Positions 1-4,925 of a stretch of 5,319 bases of DNA are shown one piece after another. The first letter of the stretch is position 1. Each line of letters opens with the position of its first letter. The notes under the pieces are model-generated. The model was not told where the DNA came from. It did no database searches and was given only the letters and a program-made list of their open reading frames with translations. The stretch is taken from contig JAJONP010000135.1 of the NCBI GenBank assembly GCA_021323555.1, positions 1 to 5,319 of the forward strand, given 5' to 3'. The stretch is from Gammaproteobacteria bacterium (GTDB taxonomy: Bacteria > Pseudomonadota > Gammaproteobacteria > DSM-16500). The position numbers and the translations under genes are program-made.

Positions 1-83
1 ACGGTTATGAGCAGCCTAAAAGTCTGCCGGGGTTGAGTTATCTTTCTTGTTAAAATTCAACAAGTTCATTTGAACCCAGCCCA

Positions 84-306
84 TCAAGTTGCAAAGGTGA
101 GGAACTTTTGAAGGTCTTTCTGCTTGGCTTGTTCTGTTTTGAGAGGGGAGCCTTTGACATGGGTGTGGTAATAAAATTCAGCCCAAGCGAGGAGGGAATC
201 ACTTTGGTAAATTCCTGTCGGCTGCCCCGATTTGTTCTCCAAAACCTTATCCATCACAAACTTGGCTGGTTTTTGAGGGGGTGAGGGGAGGGCGGTTTGT
301 TGGTTT
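84..306 (-). pseudogene. Broken N-terminal fragment of a phage-type tyrosine integrase
   Basis: Read on the minus strand from 306 to a TGA at 86-84. An in-frame ATG at 254-252 would give 56 aa, but coding-like sequence rich in Pro and Gln extends upstream to the transposon edge at 306. The segment with SLLAWAEFYYHTHVKG followed by SPLKTEQAKQKDLQKFL resembles the SAM-like, core-binding N-terminal domain of tyrosine integrases, the helices that precede the catalytic domain. Integrases are normally about 300 aa or more. Here the frame ends right after this domain and no catalytic domain follows, so the gene is a remnant. The DNA from 83 to 1 is stop-rich in this frame; one other frame reads ...STPADF then stop, weakly like the TPAD motif of such domains, which would fit a frameshift. 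The outer transposon abuts its 5' side. The family call rests on motif resemblance only. Confidence 0.5.
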
Positions 307-354
307 TGTAACGCGCAGGAATAAACGGCACTTTTTACGCAGAATTATTTGTCA
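307..354 (+). repeat. Outer element left terminal inverted repeat
   Basis: Begins TGTAACGCGCAGGAATAAA. It pairs with the reverse complement of 4258-4305 at 41 of 48 positions. It contains two transposase-site-like units that start with GCAG at 315 and 339, 24 bp apart. The second unit (339-355) matches the first unit of the inner element's end (499-515) at 15 of 17 positions, so the two elements are related. Repeated sites at the ends are typical of TnsB/TniA-type transposase binding. Confidence 0.85.
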
Positions 355-355
355 C

Positions 356-490
356 TATCTGTTAACAGATATCGGATGAAAAGTGTCCATAAAACACTTG
401 TATTTCGTACGCTGACATAACCCATCTTGAAACCAAACTAAAAATACCTTAAAAATATACGAAAAACACTGTCGTATTAATAGGCTGTAC
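356..490. promoter_or_regulatory. Left part of the candidate res (resolution) site of the outer element's serine resolvase
   Basis: This non-coding DNA lies between the outer left end and the inner insertion. Before the insertion it was the upstream region of the resolvase gene, continuing at 3608-3640. It is dense in dyads. There is a perfect 16-bp palindrome TATCTGTTAACAGATA at 356-371, AAGTGT/ACACTT arms at 381-386 and 394-399, and ATACGA/TCGTAT arms at 457-462 and 472-477. A TCGTA at 472-476 can pair with TACGA at 3611-3615 across the insertion. AAAACACT occurs as a direct repeat at 391 and 463. Tn3-type res sites comprise several resolvase dimer-binding dyads over about 120 bp directly upstream of the gene, which this matches in layout. 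Exact subsites cannot be assigned by eye. Confidence 0.5.
485..490 (+). repeat. Target-site duplication, left copy (CTGTAC)
   Basis: CTGTAC sits directly outside the TGTCACC tip of the inner transposon and is repeated exactly at 3608-3613 outside the other tip. Six-bp duplications are reported for Tn552-type insertions, whereas Tn5053/Tn402 usually make 5 bp. Confidence 0.8.
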
Positions 491-538
491 TGTCACCTGC
501 AGAATTATTTTACACTTTTGAGCAGCGATATTTTGCAC
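491..538 (+). repeat. Inner element left terminal inverted repeat
   Basis: Starts TGTCACCTGCAGAATTAT, the classic TGTCA tip of the Tn552/Tn5053 group. It contains two GCAG-starting units at 499 and 522, 23 bp apart. The second unit ends just before the tniB stop codon at 541-543. It pairs with 3559-3607. Confidence 0.85.
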
Positions 539-540
539 CT

Positions 541-1368
541 TTAATATATGTTTCCTATAACTAAACACTCTCTTGCAGCATCGATAATTTCTTTGTTTAT
601 GCTTGATAATTGATTAATTTCCATGACTCTAACGGCTTGTTTTAATAGCCTGTTAATCAACCTGAAATTTCCTTGTGTAATCCGTGTTACTGCTGCAATG
701 GCTTCTTGATCAGTGAAGTCGGCTGTATCAATAGAAATGCCAATGCTCTGCAAGTGATTTTTGATGATAAAAGCAATCTCATCTTCGCTCAAAGATTTAT
801 AGGCGTGAGAAAACCCAATTCGTGAATAGAGTTGAGGTAAACGAATCAAACGTTTCTCAATGCCTGGCATTCCAATAAAAACAACTGCTATCTTATGACG
901 ATCGTAAAAATCTCTTACTTGTTCCAAACTTTTAAGTTGCAGTCTGTCAGCCTCATCAATAATCAAGAGTTTGGTATATTTTTTATCTCCTCCCCAAAAA
1001 AATCTTCTTATTTCATTCTTTTCATTTCCATAGATGGACTCATATACAAGATCTTCAAAGTCAAAAAAGATATTGTTAACCTCATTATTAACTACATTTG
1101 GGGAATTGTATATCTTTGGTAAATACAAAATTGTATCAAAATTACCCATCGCTATAGAAGGCTTCTTATAATCCATAAAAGATTTCGATTTTTGTCTCAT
1201 TTCATGCTGGACCGCTTCCCATTGTGCAAAATGATAAGCGGCCATGCTTTTCCCAACACCTGCTGGGCCGTAGCAAAGACCAATGTAACACTCTTTTTTG
1301 CAAGCATTACAAAATTCTGCAAAACGTTTGTATTCTTTGGTGACAATAAATTCAGGTGTCTGATTCAT
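541..1368 (-). CDS. tniB: TniB/TnsC-like AAA+ ATPase, transposition regulator
   Basis: A 275-aa AAA+ ATPase expected to bind target DNA and ATP and to activate the partner DDE transposase, the role of TniB, MuB and Tn552 p271. Visible motifs are Walker A GPAGVGKS at residues 34-41, Walker B LLIIDE at 134-139 followed by ADRL, a sensor-1-like VVFIGMPGIEKRL near 162-174, and a likely arginine finger in YSRIG at Arg183. A helical lid follows to the C-terminus. The length is close to Tn552 p271. It lies downstream of tniA on the same strand and overlaps its 3' end by 17 bp. No clear Shine-Dalgarno precedes the ATG, so it is probably translationally coupled to tniA. The stop codon lies against the inner left end. 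The symbol is given by family resemblance; the gene looks intact. Confidence 0.88.
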   Translation of the reverse strand: MNQTPEFIVTKEYKRFAEFCNACKKECYIGLCYGPAGVGKSMAAYHFAQWEAVQHEMRQKSKSFMDYKKPSIAMGNFDTILYLPKIYNSPNVVNNEVNNIFFDFEDLVYESIYGNEKNEIRRFFWGGDKKYTKLLIIDEADRLQLKSLEQVRDFYDRHKIAVVFIGMPGIEKRLIRLPQLYSRIGFSHAYKSLSEDEIAFIIKNHLQSIGISIDTADFTDQEAIAAVTRITQGNFRLINRLLKQAVRVMEINQLSSINKEIIDAARECLVIGNIY

Positions 1369-2881
1369 ATAATTTCAATTTTTTCTTGCGAGGTGGTTTT
1401 TCTATAGGCGAAGAAGCTTTATGAGAAAGAGATTTTGTATTTAAGATAGCATCAACTAAAGAAATACGGTTCTTGATTTCATGGGTTAAAGCTCTTTTCC
1501 GAGCATTCCTTGCCGCCTGTATGTCTTTTATTCCAACGACTTGTCGATCGAGAGAGGTACAAATAGGCTGGCAGAGAAATTGATTTTTGTAGAAAACCCT
1601 TATGGACGTGATGTCAGCAGGGTCATAGCGGATAATGACATCTTCATTAACATAGTCTGCCAATACAGAATCCATGTAGCGAAGTCCTTGGAAATGAATC
1701 CCATCTCTCCTAATTTTACGGGGTTTTGCAATTGTCAAAAGCAGCAAATCTAATTGTTCTATATGTTCAGGCATATGGGGCAGAAAACCGTTTTCTTCCC
1801 AGCGTATCTTTGGGATCATCCTAATTTGAGAATGTTCACTTTGGTTATAGTCAATAATAAATTTACGGATGAGTCCATCAAGATCCGTTAAGGTCAAGAC
1901 AGGGCTTTCTTTTCGATTTCCTGTGTAACCTGGTAACTCACATAATAAAAGTTGATTTAAAGTTAAAAAGAACCGCTCAATCTTTCCCCTTCCACGAGGC
2001 TCACCTACGTTTGAAAAAATCAAATTAATCTTAAGGGCAATACATACTTGTTCCATATGTTTAGAAGTAAAATCAGAACCATGATCTGTGTAAAGAATTT
2101 GGGGGATCCCATAAATAGTCCATGCTGGCTCTTTTTTACGCCAAATCGATTGACGAAGAGCTAATGCTGTTTTAACTACAGATGGGTCTGTGAAAGAAAG
2201 CTCATACCCAGCAATACTGCGGCTGTAATCATCAAAAATAATAGTGAGCCAAGGTTTTTGAGGGGTTCCTTTTTGATTTAACAAGAAAATATCAAGCTTA
2301 CAATGATCAGCTTGCCATATCTCGTTTGGCTGATTGGCTTCTCGTATGTATATCAAATCAAATTGCTGCCTATATTCTTTACTTCCTTTATGGGCAAGAG
2401 TTGTCATTGATTTTGGCAAATTGTTCAACAAAGCGCAAACAGTACGGTATTTGGGGCAGGGAATATTTTTTTCAATAAGATACTTTTCAATTTGGCGGTG
2501 GATACTGGCAAAGCTTAAATAGGGGGACTTTAAATAGATTCCTTCAATAAGGTGACGCGTTTCAAGGGATATGACACGATTTTTTCCTTTATCATTACGT
2601 GGCTTACGAGCCAAGGCAATAAGTCCGCCCTCTCGATAAAGTTTCACCCATATTTTAGCAGTGCGTAAAGAAAAGTGTTTAGTTTCACAAAGTTCTTTTA
2701 AAGAAATTCTTCCTTTAAGATAAGGTTCAATATGATGATACCGTTCTAAAGTTATTTTACGTTGTTCATCATTTAAATTTGTTAGCAAGGTAGGAGACAT
2801 AGGAGGGGAATTCATAAGTTCGTCTTCCGCACAATATCGCGAACTCGTCCTGTCATCATCCTTTTTGCCAAGATTGCACAT
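1352..2881 (-). CDS. tniA: DDE transposase, TniA/TnsB/Mu-A-like (Tn552 p480 type)
   Basis: A 509-aa transposase that would bind the repeated terminal sites and catalyse strand transfer. An HTH-like N-terminal DNA-binding region lies at about residues 58-100, including KELCETKHFSLRTAKIWVKL. The RNase-H-fold core (rve) runs from about 180 to 345 with catalytic Asp192 (in WQADHCKLD), Asp266 (TDHGSDF) and Glu302 (GRGKIERF). The last two are separated by exactly 35 residues, the D35E spacing. A Mu-type C-terminal beta-barrel follows at about 390-450 (GLRYMDSVLADYV, RYDPADITSIRVF), then a basic tail rich in Lys and Arg. The start is uncertain. The ATG at 2881 has only a weak upstream GAGC. The ATG at residue 23 (2815) has GGAAGA about 9 bp upstream and may be the real start, giving 487 aa, nearer to Tn552 p480. 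The gene is first in an operon with tniB. Confidence 0.9.
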   Translation of the reverse strand: MCNLGKKDDDRTSSRYCAEDELMNSPPMSPTLLTNLNDEQRKITLERYHHIEPYLKGRISLKELCETKHFSLRTAKIWVKLYREGGLIALARKPRNDKGKNRVISLETRHLIEGIYLKSPYLSFASIHRQIEKYLIEKNIPCPKYRTVCALLNNLPKSMTTLAHKGSKEYRQQFDLIYIREANQPNEIWQADHCKLDIFLLNQKGTPQKPWLTIIFDDYSRSIAGYELSFTDPSVVKTALALRQSIWRKKEPAWTIYGIPQILYTDHGSDFTSKHMEQVCIALKINLIFSNVGEPRGRGKIERFFLTLNQLLLCELPGYTGNRKESPVLTLTDLDGLIRKFIIDYNQSEHSQIRMIPKIRWEENGFLPHMPEHIEQLDLLLLTIAKPRKIRRDGIHFQGLRYMDSVLADYVNEDVIIRYDPADITSIRVFYKNQFLCQPICTSLDRQVVGIKDIQAARNARKRALTHEIKNRISLVDAILNTKSLSHKASSPIEKPPRKKKLKLYESDT

Positions 2882-2912
2882 TAGTAGACCAGCTCTTGCA
2901 TTGAGATGTTTT

Positions 2913-2941
2913 TTGACTTTAGTATGAACAAGTTGGATAAC
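2913..2941 (+). promoter_or_regulatory. Candidate promoter of the tyrosine recombinase gene
   Basis: TTGACT (2913-2918), 17-bp spacer, GATAAC (2936-2941). The -35 matches the sigma-70 consensus at five of six positions; the -10 is weaker. The start point would fall near 2948, inside the candidate recombination core, so recombinase binding could repress its own gene. Confidence 0.45.
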
Positions 2942-2949
2942 GAAGTAAA
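2921..2949 (-). promoter_or_regulatory. Candidate promoter of tniA-tniB
   Basis: Read on the minus strand: TTTACT (2949-2944), 17-bp spacer, CATACT (2926-2921). Each box matches consensus at four of six. It overlaps the divergent recombinase promoter and touches the left arm of the candidate core site, so one bound protein could control both directions. Confidence 0.35.
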
Positions 2950-2976
2950 TTCGTAAAATACATGCGTTTGCGAATT
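2948..2976. promoter_or_regulatory. Candidate core recombination site for the tyrosine recombinase
   Basis: Two 11-bp arms, AATTCGTAAAA (2948-2958) and GTTTGCGAATT (2966-2976), are inverted copies matching at 9 of 11 positions and separated by a 7-bp centre, TACATGC. Arms of about 11-13 bp around a 6-8 bp centre are the standard tyrosine recombinase core. A further degenerate arm, ACGAA at 2940-2944, forms an extra dyad with TTCGT at 2950-2954 and could be an accessory binding site. The site lies 20 bp upstream of the recombinase start, like the IRS of Tn4430 next to tnpI. Confidence 0.5.
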
Positions 2977-2996
2977 CAAGAGGGGAAATAGTTTCA

Positions 2997-3524
2997 ATGG
3001 CCTATCAATATGTTAGGGAGCCACTTCGGTCAGAAGAAGCCGACCGTTTATGCCATGCCTGTGAGAATACCCAAGAAAAACTCATTGTATGGACATTATT
3101 AGACACAGGGCTCCGTGTCTCTGAACTTTGCAGTCTTACCCCCCAACATATTTTGTGGCAGCAAAAATCAATACGTATTTCTGGTAAAGGGGGACCTTAT
3201 GGGGCACAATCCAAGAAAAGGGTCGTACCCATGTCCAAGCGCATCCAAACGCTGCTCGAACACTATTTTGCTATCCATGAGAATTGGTTTGTTGGCCCAA
3301 GGCAGGTGCAAAAAATTGTCAAGCACATCGCTAATAAAGCCTGTATTACCCAAACCGTTACGCCCCACATCCTGAGGCATACCTTTGCAACCTTAGCGCT
3401 GCAAAAAGGAATTTCCTTAGCTGCCGTCCAGAAAATTCTTGGGCATGATCGTCTAGCTACGACCGCCATTTATTTAAACTTAACTGATGCCCATGTTGTC
3501 GAAGAGTTTGATAAAAAATGGTAA
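2997..3524 (+). CDS. Short tyrosine recombinase (catalytic domain only), probable cointegrate resolvase
   Basis: A 175-aa tyrosine recombinase consisting almost entirely of the catalytic domain; the usual SAM-like core-binding N-terminal domain of about 100 aa is absent. The full catalytic set is visible: Arg40 (TGLRVSEL), Lys64 (SGKGG), His124 and Arg127 (HILRHTF), His150 (LGHDR) and the nucleophile Tyr159 (AIYLNL). The protein is therefore probably active despite its size, comparable to the short FimB/FimE-type recombinases. A purine-rich AGAGGGG at 2979-2985 precedes the ATG by 11 bp. It sits inside the inner transposon, divergent from tniA and next to a core-site-like dyad. The likely role, by inference, is to resolve the cointegrates made by TniA/TniB, replacing the serine resolvase of Tn552. 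A XerC/XerD-like role on another site is the alternative. Confidence 0.88.
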   Translation: MAYQYVREPLRSEEADRLCHACENTQEKLIVWTLLDTGLRVSELCSLTPQHILWQQKSIRISGKGGPYGAQSKKRVVPMSKRIQTLLEHYFAIHENWFVGPRQVQKIVKHIANKACITQTVTPHILRHTFATLALQKGISLAAVQKILGHDRLATTAIYLNLTDAHVVEEFDKKW

Positions 3525-3558
3525 CGGATTTTTTTCATTAAAAGGATAGGATAAAAAA

Positions 3559-3607
3559 GTGCAATTTAATCTTGCATAAAAAGGGCAATATAATTCTGCA
3601 GGTGACA
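3559..3607 (-). repeat. Inner element right terminal inverted repeat
   Basis: Its reverse complement begins TGTCACCTGCAGAATTAT, identical to the left end for 18 bases, then diverges while keeping a second GCA-starting unit 24 bp inward. An A-for-T change relative to the left end creates a perfect outward-facing TATAAT at 3589-3594. Confidence 0.85.
3566..3594 (+). promoter_or_regulatory. Possible outward-facing promoter in the inner right end
   Basis: A perfect -10 box TATAAT at 3589-3594 has a poor -35 (TTAATC, 3566-3571) at 17 bp. The start point would fall at about 3601, at the tip of the inner transposon, pointing at the serine resolvase gene that the insertion separated from its original upstream DNA. 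Confidence 0.35.
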
Positions 3608-3613
3608 CTGTAC
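3608..3613 (+). repeat. Target-site duplication, right copy (CTGTAC)
   Basis: Exact copy of 485-490 directly outside the inner element's right tip. Together the copies mark a simple insertion into the outer element. The DNA from here to 3640 is the gene-proximal part of the presumed res region, including TACGATAAT. Confidence 0.8.
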
Positions 3614-3640
3614 GATAATAACAAAAAGAGAGTTTTCCGT

Positions 3641-4204
3641 ATGCTCATAGGTTATATGCGTGTCTCTTCAGAAAGTGATCGTCAAAACACCGATCTTCAA
3701 AGAGATGCATTGTTAAAAGCTGGCGTTGACCCAAGGCATCTTTTTGAAGATAAAGCCAGTGGTGCAAAAGATAAGCGACCTGGCTTGCAGAAAGCAGTTG
3801 ATTTTTTACATAAGGGGGACTGCTTGGTTGTTTGGAAGCTTGACCGCTTGGGCCGCTCTTTACCTCACTTACTCGATATTGTTACAGGTCTCCATAAAAA
3901 AGGCATCGCTTTTCGTTCTTTAACGGAACAAATGGACACAACGACTGCACATGGTGAACTTTTATTTAATCTCTTTGGTTCCCTTGCTCAATATGAAAGG
4001 GCTTTAACACGGGAAAGGATTATGGCGGGTCTTGAGGCTGCAAAACGACGTGGTCGCTACGGTGGTAGGCCAAAAGCCATTGATGAAGAAAAAATGGATG
4101 CTATTTTAGAAAATCTAAGATCAGGAGCGAGCAAAGCTTCAATTTGTAGAAATTTCAATATCAAACGCTCAACTTTATATGATGCCCTCGCGCGTTATTC
4201 TTAA
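3641..4204 (+). CDS. Serine resolvase/invertase (Tn3 gamma-delta type)
   Basis: A 187-aa small serine recombinase expected to resolve cointegrates or dimers at a res site. The N-terminal catalytic domain starts MLIGYMRVSS with nucleophile Ser9. Partner residues Arg7, Arg46 (KRPGL), Asp68, Arg69 and Arg72 (WKLDRLGRS) match the gamma-delta active site set. The long E-helix region is at about 103-137 (GELLFNLFGSLAQYERALTR). A C-terminal HTH follows GRPKA at about 143-187 (SKASICRNFNIKRSTLYDAL). The ATG at 3641 is chosen because the family begins right before this beta strand and AGAGAG lies 8 bp upstream. A longer in-frame reading from 3572 starts inside the inner transposon's end and is an artefact of the insertion. 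The gene belongs to the outer element and reads towards its right end. It seems intact, but its natural promoter and res site were split. Confidence 0.92.
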   Translation: MLIGYMRVSSESDRQNTDLQRDALLKAGVDPRHLFEDKASGAKDKRPGLQKAVDFLHKGDCLVVWKLDRLGRSLPHLLDIVTGLHKKGIAFRSLTEQMDTTTAHGELLFNLFGSLAQYERALTRERIMAGLEAAKRRGRYGGRPKAIDEEKMDAILENLRSGASKASICRNFNIKRSTLYDALARYS

Positions 4205-4257
4205 TGAAGGAATTTATTGAAGCTGTAAGGCGCTTTTTCATGATTGGCAATATCTAC

Positions 4258-4305
4258 TGACAATTAATTCTGCACAAAATGTGACATTTATTCCTGCACG
4301 TTACA
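4258..4305 (-). repeat. Outer element right terminal inverted repeat
   Basis: The reverse complement begins TGTAACGTGCAGGAATAAA and matches the left end at 41 of 48 positions. GCAG units start 24 bp apart. It lies 53 bp after the resolvase stop codon. No convincing terminator is present between them. Confidence 0.85.
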
Positions 4306-4825
4306 GGAGGGGATATTATTGCATTTCCAAGGTTGTGTTTTTCCTGTGGCATGTGTTTGAGAAGGATAAGGTATATTATCTAGCTCAAATACCCTATACT
4401 TTAAGATTCAACAAGTGGTTTTTATATCAAACGCCGCATGATGAGAGATCGAACCGCTTAGAGATAGAGTGAGTCATCATAGAGGGCAAAGAGACGGGGT
4501 TGAACAAAAACCTAAAAACAGGGTTATTTTATTCAATATCAAAAAAGCCGCAATTAAAATGATCATTTTCTTTGGGTAGTCTGAAAGTCGTAGAAAGCCA
4601 TGCCGTTTTTCAAAGTCTAGTTCAATAATTGTCAAAGAGGAGCTCAGTAACCGGATATGGGTGGTGCTATGTCACATATTTAATAAGACGATTTTTCTGT
4701 TTGGAACAGTGAGCACTTACGCGCTTTTTGAACTTGCGCATGCCTGGCCGTCGGCTTTAAGGTAATACTTCAATGATATAATTGTTGCTTATATGGCTCT
4801 TTATCTCAAGCGACATTTCTACTAA
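4306..4825. other. Right flank without a convincing gene
   Basis: About 520 bp of flanking DNA. On the minus strand, 4352-4306 starts ATG CCA CAG and could be the 5' end of the integrase fragment seen at 84-306 (see findings). A 7-bp inverted repeat ATGATGA/TCATCAT lies at 4438-4444 and 4474-4480. TTGAA/TTCAA plus AACC/GGTT arms at 4500-4536 form a weak hairpin with T-rich DNA after it. On the plus strand, 4580-4765 is stop-free for 61 codons with no ATG start. Its end reads TIFLFGTVSTYALFELAHA, a hydrophobic stretch, but no family is recognisable. Confidence 0.5.
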
Positions 4826-4854
4826 TTGTTTTGTATTTTATTTTTTTATATATT
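4826..4854 (+). promoter_or_regulatory. Candidate promoter of the tail-collar gene
   Basis: TTGTTT (4826-4831), 17-bp spacer, TATATT (4849-4854), in very AT-rich DNA upstream of the gene starting at 4926. The start point would be near 4861, giving a leader of about 65 bases. AT-richness makes chance matches likely. Confidence 0.4.
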
Positions 4855-4865
4855 CATTATGTCCT

Positions 4866-4886
4866 TTTATTTATTTATTTTATTTA
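4866..4886 (+). repeat. Imperfect TTTA tandem tract
   Basis: Five TTTA-like units, the fourth with an extra T, lie in the presumed 5' leader between the candidate promoter and the ribosome binding site. It could be simple AT-rich drift. Confidence 0.6.
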
Positions 4887-4925
4887 TTGATGTTAATGTT
4901 TTAGATTAATGAGGAGGGATTAAAA

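Larger units (their letters stand above)
491..3607. mobile_element. Inner Tn552/Tn5053-like transposon with tniA, tniB and a short tyrosine recombinase
   Basis: This is a complete 3117-bp element. Its inverted ends share the first 18 bases exactly (TGTCACCTGCAGAATTAT), and it is flanked by the 6-bp duplication CTGTAC. It encodes a DDE transposase and AAA+ ATPase on the minus strand and a divergent tyrosine recombinase on the plus strand. There is no TniQ-like target-selection gene, so the layout matches the Tn552 two-gene type (p480 plus p271) rather than Tn7 or Tn5053. Tn552 and Tn5053 carry serine resolvases; here a tyrosine recombinase takes that position. All three genes appear intact, so the element may be active. 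The clean duplication suggests a fairly recent insertion. Confidence 0.85.
307..4305. mobile_element. Outer Tn552/Tn5053-like transposon carrying a serine resolvase, interrupted by a second transposon
   Basis: The element is bounded by imperfect inverted repeats that match at 41 of 48 positions, with TGT...ACA tips, and spans 3999 bp. Its own DNA is 307-490 plus 3614-4305, about 876 bp once the inner transposon and one CTGTAC copy are removed. That leaves left end, presumed res region, serine resolvase gene, right end. No transposase or ATPase gene belongs to it, so it is probably non-autonomous or a deletion derivative, moved in trans by a TniAB-type machinery. The five or six bases outside each end (GGTTT on the left, GGAGG on the right) do not match, so no target duplication is visible. 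This suggests loss by rearrangement or an insertion that did not leave one. Confidence 0.75.

Noticed and set aside
3513..3535. Terminator at the end of the tyrosine recombinase gene
   Set aside because: The A-run and T-run pair only as A/T around an 8-base loop, with no G-C stem, and overlap the stop codon.
3572..3640. N-terminal extension of the serine resolvase by 23 codons
   Set aside because: It begins inside the inner transposon's terminal repeat, crosses the insertion point and has no family similarity. The family start fits ATG 3641 with AGAGAG 8 bp upstream.
4220..4238. Terminator after the serine resolvase
   Set aside because: The stem is only AAGC/GCTT with an 8-base loop, although a short T run follows; too weak to call.
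4448..4455. tRNA T-arm-like GGTTCGAT on the minus strand
   Set aside because: The flanking bases do not pair as a T stem, and no acceptor, D or anticodon arms can be found around it.
4281..4472. 63-codon plus-strand reading frame
   Set aside because: Its ATG is inside the outer right terminal repeat, no ribosome site is present, the composition is odd and aromatic-rich, and no motif is recognisable.
4580..4765. Stop-free frame of 61 codons ending in a hydrophobic stretch
   Set aside because: No ATG start, no ribosome site and no recognisable family; such a length can arise by chance. Noted under the right flank only.
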